Shown here: positions 55,168-64,000 of the stretch, in pieces
Numbering within the stretch: position 1 is the first letter of the stretch
How the letters are laid out: each line of letters starts with the position of its first letter
From: Garcia nutans
Taxonomy: Eukaryota; Streptophyta; Magnoliopsida; Malpighiales; Euphorbiaceae
Direction of reading: 5' to 3'
DNA: 64,000 nucleotides
Assembly: GCA_947685225.1 (NCBI GenBank)
Contig: CANTUV010000053.1
Coordinates: 5,193,501-5,257,500, forward strand
The notes under the pieces: generated by a model
Seen by the model: the letters and a program-made list of their open reading frames with translations, nothing else
Told to the model about the DNA's origin: nothing
Databases searched by the model: none
Position numbers and translations under genes: made by a program

Positions 55168-57824
55168 TGTAATGTTTGAAATTTTAAACAGTGATTTTCT
55201 ATTAAATATTGATATTGGATTGTGTATATCAATAGGAGTGACTTGGATATTTGAAATAAGTAGGAAAGTAGGATGAGTTAAGTTTAAAAAGTTGAAAATT
55301 TTGATCTAGGTTTGGACAAAATCGGTGTTTCCAAAATAGAATCCTAAAGTGACAAAAATTTAATAAATTGCCCTTGTGATTCTAGAGTTAAAATTTATTG
55401 AATTAGGATGTGAAATATAGATAACATGGCTTTAAATTAATTAAATAAATTATTTTTATGATTTTATGAAACTAAAAATTGAATTAAAATAAAAAACTAA
55501 GAGATGGTGCACCATAGTTATGGTGGGTATGCCCTTACTTAATGAAAAATCCAAGATATTATAAAAAGGAGAAACTAGAATATTCTCCTATCTTCTTTCA
55601 TATTCATCTCATGCCATTCACCATCACTCTTACCATTTCTCCAACTGTCTTCTTCTTTTTGTCAAATTGAGCAAGAATCAATGGAAATTCACCCCTAGTT
55701 GCAAATTTCAAAGAGAATTAGCTAGAATATACAAGATTATCAACAAGTAATCAAAGGGAAAAAGAAAAAGAGAGGAATTCTTTGAAGAGGTCAGTGCTTA
55801 TGTATTAATGATTTGTAAATCTTTGGTTTTCTTTGAATTTTAATGCTTGAATAGGTTAGTTGAATCACTTTAATTGAGTTGTTTGCTAAAGAATTGAATA
55901 AATGAGATGTTGTGTAAGAAGTTGGTTGAAGAACCTTTTATTTGAGGAGTTTGGTCTTTATTTCAATTTTGTAAGTATGAAGTGTTTTGATATTGGTTTT
56001 AGCTAAAAGTGATAATTGTATAGTTTTACTAACTGAGTTAATTGCTAGAGATTTGATTATTTGAGGGTTTGAGTAAAGTGTTGATATAGATCATTTTTAT
56101 ATGAAAAGTTTAGTTTTTGGTTCATTTTTACTATATTTATATTGTTTTGTCTTAAAGTGTAAGTTGGAATAATTTTGGCACACTAAAAAGTAAATTTTAG
56201 AGTTTGGAAGATGCTGGGAAAAACACACTGGCATGTGGATTATTCCACATGGCTGGTGAATTTTTCAGCGCCTGTAACTCTATTCCCAGTAAGGTTTTAA
56301 AACACATGGGCATGTGGATTATTCCACACGACCGTTTGTATTTTTTAGCTACTATAATTTTACTTCTAGCAACATTTGAAATGCACAGACGTGTAGATTT
56401 CCTAGGCACGCCCATGTCCACTCTGTAACCCTAATTACATTATTTTTCACCCTCAAAACACTTCATTTCTTATTTTAATGTAATTTATTTTTCAACTAAC
56501 ATGTATAACATAGGTTTTTCTCAAAATTATGCAGGATTATCAATTTGAAAGTTAAAATTTTAAAAATGTCTATGACTTAGTTTGCAACGAAACATATGAA
56601 TATTTGAAGTATTGAATATGGATTAAAGTAATGTTTTATTAAAGCGATATATAACTAAATATTGAACTGGAAATGAAAAAGTGATGAATTGCCTGAACCA
56701 TATTGGTATTAAACCTATTTTTAGATTGAATGGATAGCTAGAGGGTAGATATCCATAGCGATAGTAGACATATTATGTCATCAGTGATAGTGAGCATACT
56801 TGCCAAATTATCACATTACATTAATGTGGGCCTTTGGCCATATTCTTGATAGTGGGCATTAATTTGCCACTATTGACCCATTATCTGAACCTAAGGTTTA
56901 GACTCAGTGTGTAGGGGCAAATCTCAAAGAATGCATAAAATGTGAACAATTTACTATGTGACTAATTTGTTAAAGTTATTGTACATTGAATTTTCTTATG
57001 TTGAGTTATTGAGTATACAAAGTTCTCAAATTTCTATTAAAGTTCTAAAGTGATGATTTTATAACTTTTACAAATGATAATTCAAAGTTATCTTTCTTAT
57101 TTTCTTTCTTGCATATTATGAATACACAAGCACCACTAAGCTTTGCTTAGCGTGTTAGATTTGTTTCTAACGCGCAGATCAAACAAGACAAGTAGATCCT
57201 GCTGAGTGAGATTACAAATATCCAGATCAACTACATCAAAGATCCAGATCAACTACATCACAAAAGATCTATTGAAAAGAAGTGTAAATATTATATTTTT
57301 AAATAGTTCACATAGAAAAACTTTTAAATTTTGAATGATTGTTGTATATATATTTATGGGTAGTAAGAATAATATACTTATATATATGTATAGTTTTCCA
57401 AACAAACATAGGACTTCTGTAAATTACACAAATTATTTATATATATACATACATATTTAATGTATGTTCATGATATCTTAACTTAATTGAGTATTTGATT
57501 AGATTTGTATTATTGATGAATAATAAATTATTATAAGGATTGAATGATAATTAGGAGTTGTTGAAATGAATTTTCTTAGAAAGTGCAGGGGAAGGCAATA
57601 ACAAAATGGAATACATGGGCGTGTCTTTCTATTGGAAACAGCCGTATTGTATATTTTTTACTAAAGGAGGTAGTATTGATTTAAGATACACAGATAAGTC
57701 AAACTTGCTTGACATGGGTGTGTTCCTATTTTACACAACAAAATATCTTTTGAGTTCTATTGAGTTGAGTGTTTTAGTAACATCTCTTTATAGTCAAGTG
57801 TATGGACTATTTAGGGGTGTTACT
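55168..57824 (+). mobile_element. Solo LTR K1 (chromovirus-type)
   Basis: It starts TGTAATGTTTG and ends GGGGTGTTACT, flanked by GGTAG (55163-55167) and CGTAG (57825-57829), a target duplication with one change. Removing it closes the gag frame of the host element. The part near 57140-57180 (ACCACTAAGCTTTGCTTAGC) and the central part match the 3' LTR of element N, so both belong to one family. There are no internal features. Confidence 0.85.
56225..56425 (+). repeat. Palindromic boxes in LTR K1
   Basis: Two copies of GCATGTGGATTATTCCACA (imperfect palindrome) about 81 bp apart, followed by a diverged third, ACGTGTAGATTTCCTAGGCA. It is another instance of short palindromes in an LTR. Confidence 0.75.
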
Positions 57825-57829
57825 CGTAG

Positions 57830-58219
57830 CATCCTCATGATAGTTTTTTAAGATCTTCCAAATGCCAAATGCATTTGTATTGTGTTGGACTCTTCCAACT
57901 TCTTTTCTTGACATTAAGCTTACAAAGATTGAGCAAGCTCTATTATTTTTGTAGAGGGCTCTTTCTTGAGTGTCCGTCCATCACTCTCTAAGAATAGGCT
58001 CTTGAACACCATCACCCTCATGAGTAGGAGGTTTCCATTCATTTTGAGCAATTTTTCATAACTCAATTCCCTTAGTAGAAACAAATACATTTTGTATTTC
58101 CAACAAGAATAGTTGTTTCCACCAAAGTAAGGTCTGAGGTAGGAATTGAGATTTCCATGTGAGAGTACATTAGAGGTAGAAGTGAAAGATAAAGTGGTAG
58201 GAGGAGGTGTGGATGTCAT
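57830..58219 (-). pseudogene. Sirevirus-like gag N-terminal part
   Basis: It starts MTSTPPPTTLSFTSTSN; the segment PYFGGNNYSCWKYKMYLFLL is the conserved N-terminal part of copia gag. A frame disruption follows before the K1 border, where YHEDA leads across the insertion to the remainder of gag. Confidence 0.8.
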
Positions 58220-58260
58220 CTTGGATCAAAATTTTGCAATTAAGCTTTATGGAATTTTAA

Positions 58261-58273
58261 GGCCATGATACCA
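58261..58273 (-). other. Primer-binding site of the Sirevirus-like element
   Basis: Minus-strand TGGTATCATGGCC is the iMet PBS with one mismatch (AGAG to ATGG region), two bases from the LTR border. Confidence 0.8.
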
Positions 58274-58275
58274 AT

Positions 58276-58912
58276 TGCTAGTCCACTTGACAACCAAAAG
58301 GGGGGTGAATTGATTAGTCTAAAGTTTTAGGACAAATTAAAATTTTAAATATTGAATAATAGAGTTAGAAGATTTAACACATAGGATTTATAGTGGTTCG
58401 AATTATACCAATTCTAAATCCACTTCTTAACAACAAGTTGAGTATTATACTAAACTTGGGTTTTTACAAGTTAAATCTTAACTTGATGTTTTCATAAGGT
58501 CAGACCAAACTTGTACAAGGTATGTGTATCTGCACAACCAAAACAAGAGTTTTTCCTTTGGCTCACTCTAAAACAAACCCTAACACTTAGTGTTTAATGC
58601 TCACACCTAACACTCAATAAGCAATAAATGTGAAAATTTAGTACAAGGGGCAATTGAGAAATAAAATGGCAAGAGATTAGTTAATAAATGTTCAAAAGAC
58701 ACTTAAAATGCTGGTTGGTGGTGCATTTATAGCCATCTTCATCAAAAATTACCGTTTGAGTTGAGTAGAGGAAGATCAAGCTTTTACCAACCAAATCTCT
58801 TACATTTAATGTTGTTAGAGAGGATGTGCGGCCATGCTTTATGCTTTTATGGTCATCCATGACTTTGGGCGATCTTAAATATTAAATTTATGTGTATTGG
58901 CTAGTTTTAATG
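58276..58912 (-). mobile_element. 5' LTR of the Sirevirus-like element, truncated by element N
   Basis: It matches the left 650 bp of 42703-44053, beginning TGCTAGTCCACTTGACAACC. Homology ends at GCTAGTTTTAATG (58912), where LTR K2 begins. The remainder presumably lies beyond the right edge, past element N. TAATG (58908-58912) is the candidate TSD copy for N. Confidence 0.82.
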
Positions 58913-61567
58913 TGTAACACACTTTGAAAATCCTATATAAAAAAACTAACAAAGGATGTCACATAATGTCTATACACTTATTCAATTATTATTATTTTTT
59001 GTGATATTAAAATCAACGCCAATAAAAATTTTGGTAGAGTTTCCCTTAAAAATTTGATACTACCAAATCTTCATTAATAAAAAACACAACCTAAAGAAGA
59101 AAAACACTCCCAATAATTTTTTTCAATCTCAACTACAATTTCAAACTCTCTAACAGTCATATATAATCTATTTTAAACATCTATACTTTTACCAATATAT
59201 TTTAATATTAAACATGTATCATCTTTATCAATATATATATATATAAAGTTATACTTCAAACGACTTATAAATTATAACTCATACAACAGAGTATTTAAAA
59301 ATCTCCAATTATCCATAATTATACAACTGTCATTTAAAATATAAATACTGTTATGTCACCTGAACAAAATATATTATACATATTTCTACATATAGCACAT
59401 TCTCTGATGCAGTTGATTTGAGGCTCTAAAATCTCACTCTTCGAGATCTAATCTGCTTATTTAATCTACGTGATAGAAATAAATCTAACACTCTAAGCTA
59501 CTACTTAATAGTACTTGCATATTCATAATTTACCAATAATTATAATATAAGAAAATCAATATTAATATTTCATATAAATAAAATAAAATCATTACTTTAA
59601 AATACCAATTAGGAAGTATTATATTAAAAAATCAAATATGAATTTTCACATTAAAACACTAAGAAAATATATCATTAAAATGTAAATTAACTCAATGTTA
59701 TATAAATAAGTTTAATATTTATTTAATGGTTAATCACTTTAAACTATTAACTTATCTTGGTAAGTTTTACTTGATTTGCCCTCACGTACAGATTAAAAAT
59801 CTAAGTTCGAATAATGGGGTCACTGGTGGCAAGTAAATGCCTACTATAATGAATATAGCCAATGTCCTATTAATGACACGAATGCCTACTATCACCGATG
59901 ACACAAATATCAATTGCCATGGTAACATAAACTGTTCACTATCACTATAGACATCCATCCTCTGGCTAGCCAATCAATCCAGAAGCTAGGTTTAATATCA
60001 ATGTAATAGGGCAATCCAGTAATTTTCTCATTTTCAGTCAATTTTACAATCAATAATAATAATATTTTTAATAATTCTTTAAAGCAACAACTATTTTTGT
60101 CATTAAAAAATTTGTATTAAATCTTTAACAATTCAATTTAATAAATTTTATTTCCTCCATTTACTATATAAAATTTAAATTATTTCTCAACTCTTCAAAA
60201 TCTGCCAGATTCTTACTTTCTCTAGCAGTCTCTCTTTCTCAATTCCTTTTCAGCATTAAATCTCCATTAAAAATTATAAAAATTTAAAAATACGTCTTAG
60301 GAATATACATAAACTGATATTTAAAATTTCATATTTTTCTGAGTTTCTTTACTATGTTTAAAGATTATGTTTTCCAAACCTATATATTTTATTTTTACAA
60401 TAATTTTACTGGCAATACCTGTTTTCCAATTTATTTCATGACCAAATCTTTATAAAAATTCATAAAATTTTAATAAAAAAACAATAACATATATATTAAC
60501 TTTTATATAAAATTTTATAATTTTATACTCTCATTTACCTTGTTTTTAAATTGTGTTTAATTAACCTTATAGATTTTGGTTTTACAGTCACTATTCTAGC
60601 AGTTTAATTTTTCATTTTATTTTTCTAAATAAACCTTTATTAAAATATATGAAATTTTACCCAAATGTCTTAAACATTTATATGATATTATATATAAAAT
60701 TTTAGAGTTTTCTCAGTTATTTTAATATAGTTTCTAATTAAGTTTCACAAACCCTAGAATTCTGGCTCTACTGGAACAGTCAGGGTAGCTTGTGTTCTTT
60801 GATTTTTCTTTTATAATAAATCATCTTTAAAAATTATAAAATTTTATACACTATCTAATAACATATAGATAAATTCCTAGGTAAATTTTATAATTTTTAA
60901 ACCTTACTAGGTTAGACTAAAAATTCGGACAAAACACTTCATAATTAATTCAATTATGGTTCAACTAGATTCCATAAACATAAAAAATCACAAGAAAATT
61001 AAATAATAGAAAACTATTAATACATAAGCATAAGCCTCTTTTCAAATTTGATCTTCCTCTCTCTTCTGTGATTTTACTTGAATTTAAGGTGATGATTTTA
61101 GGATTTTTCACTTATTCTAATGAATTCTACTAAGAATTTTAGGTTATATGAGAATTTTCCTTAATTTTTTACTTAAGTTTGAAGGACGAAAGAAGAAAAT
61201 ATGAAATTTTGCTATGGTGGAAGGGCTAGGTTGGTTTTGATGGAAGGAAAAAGAGGAAAAATGATTTTTATTTTTTATATATATTTTATTAGGAATTTTA
61301 TCATATAAGGTGTGCTCACCGTAACTTCGGTGTGCCCACTTTCTTAATTATTTCTAAATCCAAATTTTAATTCTGTAAAATTATAAAAGTAATTTATTTA
61401 AGTAATTTAAAGTTCTATTCTTCATATTTCACATACCAATTTAAATAAAAATCTAATTCTGTGGTTAATAAGGTATTTCTGTAAGATTTTACCACTTAAA
61501 GATTCTTTTATAGAAATACAGATTAAGTACATATCCGAATTAAATTTTTAATTTTTAAAAGACTTAA

Positions 61568-63311
61568 TGTTGCGCTCTAATAAACACTACTAAAGCTATG
61601 CTCACAAGTATACGAGGCTGCTGTAGTATTTCGGTGAACACCTCAAGGTCGTCTCACAAGGAAGCTAGATAAGCTAATTATTTATCAAATCGTAAATAAC
61701 AAATTGTCAATTAACAGTCTTTGATTTATAAAATTAAATTGCTGAACAACTAACGAAAACAGAAAGGAATTGAATTAATAACAATGAAAGAAAACTGAAC
61801 AAATAAATTGATTCACTTAATAGAAAAGCCTAGGGTTTGCACTTCTCTACTAATTTATATGTATGAACGGCTATTCCTCTCAACTGATTTAATTTCAAAA
61901 ATCATATTTCAAGCAACTTAATTAATCAAATTAAGGAAATAAGCTCTCGCATTCAAACCTTTTTCAATTAATCTTACTACAATCAAAATGATCTTTTCCT
62001 TAGGTTTATATTTCTAATTCACCTAAGTCCCTAATTAAATTATTCCAGTATTAGATTTCATTTCTCAATCCTTCATCTAAATACCTAAAACACATAATTG
62101 GTGGCCAATCAATTATATATTAACATTAATCCATTCAATTAAGGATAAAAGAAATAAATCAATTAAGAGAAATAACCAGTTCATACAATCATAGTAGATT
62201 CATACAAACCCTAGACTAGATCAAAATTAGTTCATAGTAATGCTATCAAACAAATTCATCTCATTAAAATTCAAAGAAATTAATTAGACATTAAAGAATT
62301 CATAAATAAAATTTTAATGAAACTTAAGAAATAGAGTTAAAGAACAAAACCCAATTACAATTTTTCTTTGGCTTCTGAAGAATCTCTTGTCAGATTTTTG
62401 CTAAAAAGAATAAAGTAATGGCTAGAACTAATTTGATCTAGGGTGTTTAAATAAAAGTGAAATCAATCTTTGATAGTTTTATTGTTTCAGAGAAAAATTC
62501 TCCAGAGAAAAATAAAGAATGGCTGAAAAGTGTTGCCCTAATCTTATCTATTTATACAAATTCCTTAGCTAAAAATTTGCACAAGCTCGTATTTGGGCGC
62601 TGGCTGTGACACGGCCACAAGCTTGGCCGTGTCATGTGGGTGTGTCACCTTCTGCTTCTCTAGTTTGCTTGTCTTTTTCTTTGGCATGAGATGGGACACG
62701 ACCAAGCTTGATGGCCGTGTCATGTGACATGCCCAGTGGCTTGGCCATGTCACTTGAGTGTGTCCTTTTTTATTTTGCTCCTTGCTCTTCTTTATTCTTT
62801 GGAGATGAGCATGACACACCCAAGCTTGTGGCCGTGGCCGTGTCACTTGCTGCCATTTCTTTCCTCCTTTTCTTTTCTTTCTTTGGTTTCTTTGGTTTTG
62901 GTCTTTAGGTGAGACACGGCCAGTGGCTTGGCCGTGTCTCCTGGCTGTGTCAAGCTGTGCCTTCATTTCCTTTGAAGTGACATGGCCAAGCTTGATTTGG
63001 CTTGGCCATGTCTTGCTTGATTTATGCTCTTCTTTCTTTGTTTGATCTTCCAAGGGAGTTTTTGCACTTTAACCTAAAACAAGCACTTTAAACAAACATC
63101 AAATGAAACATTAACTAAAAACACATAAACATCATACTAAAATCTAGTACAAAAATGATCTAAACACTGGGATAGATTAAGGCAGAGGAGTACACAGCCT
63201 GAAAATGCTGAAATCACTAAATAAACAGATTAAAACTACCAAAATGCATGAAGAAAACAATAATTATCATAATAAATAAATAGCAATTTGAGGACAAAAA
63301 ATAATAAAACA
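61568..63311 (-). mobile_element. Solo LTR L2
   Basis: On the minus strand it starts TGTTTTATTATTTTTTG and ends GAGCGCAACA, flanked by CTTAA at 61563-61567 and 63312-63316. It resembles solo LTR L in organisation (a CTTGTGAGACGACC motif near its 3' end) but not closely in sequence. Confidence 0.85.
62600..63010. repeat. GACACGGCC palindrome array in L2
   Basis: About eight boxes such as GACACGGCCACAAGCTTGGC, GCTTGGCCGTGTC and GACACGACCAAGC alternate in direction, in much more GC-rich sequence than the surroundings. The 162-codon frame on the minus strand (63053 to 62565) arises from these boxes and is not a gene. Confidence 0.85.
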
Positions 63312-63465
63312 CTTAACTAACCCTATTTTTCATTTATTATAAATTCCGAGTCACTTCTACATTATACATAGCCTCATATTGGTATAATTCAAAAAGTCAA
63401 TGTTTAAAAATTTCTCATATTGGTATAATTCAAAAAGTCAATGTTTAAAAATTTTAGACAATACA

Positions 63466-63480
63466 ACTCTCTCCCTCTTA
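63466..63480 (-). other. Polypurine tract of element N
   Basis: Minus-strand GTAAGAGGGAGAGAG lies next to the LTR start TGTATTG, following the conserved end motif FEDEIS of chromovirus pol. Confidence 0.75.
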
Positions 63481-63978
63481 CGAAATTTCATCCTCGAAAT
63501 TTACTTGTTCATGATGTTTGAAATAGCTGAGGATTCTGTTGTCTTATTATTTCTTCACTCTACCATGTGGCTTCTTCGATAGAGTGGTTCCTCCATAATA
63601 CTTTTACTAGTGGAATGTGTTTATTCCGCAACTCTTTAATTTCTCGAGCTAAGATAGCCATTGGTTCTTCTTCATAACTTAGATCTGGCTATATATCATA
63701 GATTCCACTTGTATCATATGTGAGGGATCCGATCTGTATCTTTTAAGCTTTGATACATGGAATACATTATGTAGCTTGGCTAGTTCTGGAGGTAAAGCTA
63801 GTCAATAAGCTGCCGAACCAACACGCTTAAGGATCTCGGATGCTCCAATAAACCTAGGACTTAGATTCCCTTTCTTGCCAAAACGGAGAACTTTCTTTCA
63901 TGGTGACACTTTTAAAAATACTTTATTCCCAACATTGTATTCGGTGTCCCTTTTCTTCAAATCTGTATAGGACTTTTG
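63481..63978 (-). pseudogene. Element N integrase C-terminus and chromodomain region (broken)
   Basis: On the minus strand: SYTDLKKRDTEYNVGNKVFL, then KVLRFGKKGNLSPRFIGASE, YLALPPEL-like, KLHNVFHVSKLKRY and, more decayed, LEKLKSCGINTF. This order (GPY/F-type domain, then a chromodomain-like end) is that of Del/Tekay-type chromoviruses, whose chromodomain is thought to guide insertion into heterochromatin. At least four stops interrupt it. The rest of pol is beyond the window or cut off at 63979. Confidence 0.82.
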
Positions 63979-64000
63979 TGTAACACCCTTATACCCTATA
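63979..64000. mobile_element. Possible LTR border at the right edge
   Basis: The integrase sequence stops at 63978 and TGTAACACCCTTATACC begins, a common terminal sequence of plant Ty3/gypsy LTRs. Only 22 bases are visible, so this is a guess. Confidence 0.4.

Larger units (their letters stand above)
42703..58912 (-). mobile_element. Sirevirus-like Ty1/copia element, interrupted by several insertions
   Basis: Read on the minus strand: truncated 5' LTR, iMet-type PBS, gag with zinc knuckles, protease, integrase, RT, RNase H, an additional env-like ORF, PPT and 3' LTR. The extra ORF after pol and the LTR type support a Sirevirus-like assignment. Inserted in it are K1, a foldback element, a tandem array and solo LTR L, and element N cuts its 5' LTR. 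ACTAA (42698-42702) would be its TSD; the partner is beyond the window. Confidence 0.82.
58913..63465 (-). mobile_element. 3' LTR of element N (copy K2), split by solo LTR L2
   Basis: On the minus strand it starts TGTATTGTCTAAAATTTT after a PPT and ends GTGTGTTACA. Without L2 it is about 2.8 kb, similar to K1, with shared internal motifs near 59440-59500 and the CACACCGAAGTTACGG segment near 61320. Near its start there is a direct duplication of a 42-bp unit (63371-63454) containing CATATTGGTATAATTCAAAA. Confidence 0.8.

Noticed and set aside
62565..63053. 162-codon open frame on the minus strand
   Set aside because: It overlaps the GACACGGCC palindrome array of solo LTR L2, and its composition reflects the repeats; no family features.
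1..64000. Integrated pararetrovirus or other plant virus sequence
   Set aside because: All RT pieces seen belong to Ty3/gypsy or Ty1/copia contexts with integrase and LTRs; no movement-protein or caulimovirid-type coat motifs were recognised.
1..64000. tRNA or rRNA genes, CRISPR arrays, bacterial-type operons
   Set aside because: Only tRNA-complementary primer-binding sites of 13-18 nt were found; the repeats present are LTRs, tandem repeats and palindromes without CRISPR spacing.

Overview
The window is a stretch of intergenic plant DNA, almost certainly from a flowering plant and probably a eudicot. It is AT-rich and made almost entirely of LTR retrotransposons inserted into one another. 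I found no convincing host gene, tRNA, rRNA or CRISPR array. The plant assignment rests on recognisable plant lineages (Tat/Ogre-like and chromovirus Ty3/gypsy, Sirevirus-like and other Ty1/copia), PBSs matching plant initiator tRNA-Met, telo-box motifs (AAACCCTAA) and the spliced plant-mobile-domain type genes carried by one element. The species cannot be told from the sequence.

Layout, left to right. 1-4228: the 5' part of a minus-strand chromovirus-like Ty3/gypsy element (A), inserted in a plus-strand, internally deleted Tat-type element (E, 4229-10408). 10409-10505 and 29537-29645 are two halves of an older Tat-type LTR (P). P is split by a 19-kb Tat/Ogre-like element (C, 10506-29536, TSD CAATC) with 2.4-kb LTRs, tRNA-type PBS, gag, protease, RT, two RNase H domains and integrase on the plus strand. 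C also carries two intron-containing genes on the opposite strand (20727-23125 and 23578-25994), both resembling plant mobile domain/DUF7745 proteins. A solo LTR of family A (TSD ATATC) sits in an exon of the first. 29646-42697: remains of a minus-strand copia element (G). It is split by a Tat-type solo LTR (F, 30409-36602, TSD GATTG), which holds a complete 4.09-kb non-autonomous gag-only element (B, 30515-34605, TSD TAATG). A second family-A solo LTR (36822-37910, TSD TTTGA) lies in the RNase H part of G. 42703-58912: a minus-strand Sirevirus-like copia element with 3' LTR, PPT, env-like ORF, pol, gag, PBS and a truncated 5' LTR. It is broken by four insertions: solo LTR L (TSD GGAGG), a tandem array of 3.1 x 766 bp made of gypsy pol-end plus LTR sequence, a 585-bp foldback element (TSD GACAT), and solo LTR K1 (TSD GGTAG/CGTAG). 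58913-64000: the 3' LTR and integrase end of a minus-strand chromodomain-type Ty3/gypsy element (N), its LTR split by solo LTR L2 (TSD CTTAA).

The coding regions are replication modules of these elements, nearly all broken by stops, frameshifts or insertions. Removing several inserts together with one TSD copy brings the interrupted reading frame back into register, which supports the boundaries given. The items most worth following are the antisense spliced gene pair in C, the foldback element whose arms look like the 5' end of a Tat LTR, the tandem LTR/pol-tail array, and the gag-only element B, whose ORF runs through its own polypurine tract into the 3' LTR.

All coordinates and similarities were read by eye. 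No alignments or database searches were run, so percentage identities are not given and lineage names are family-level judgements.
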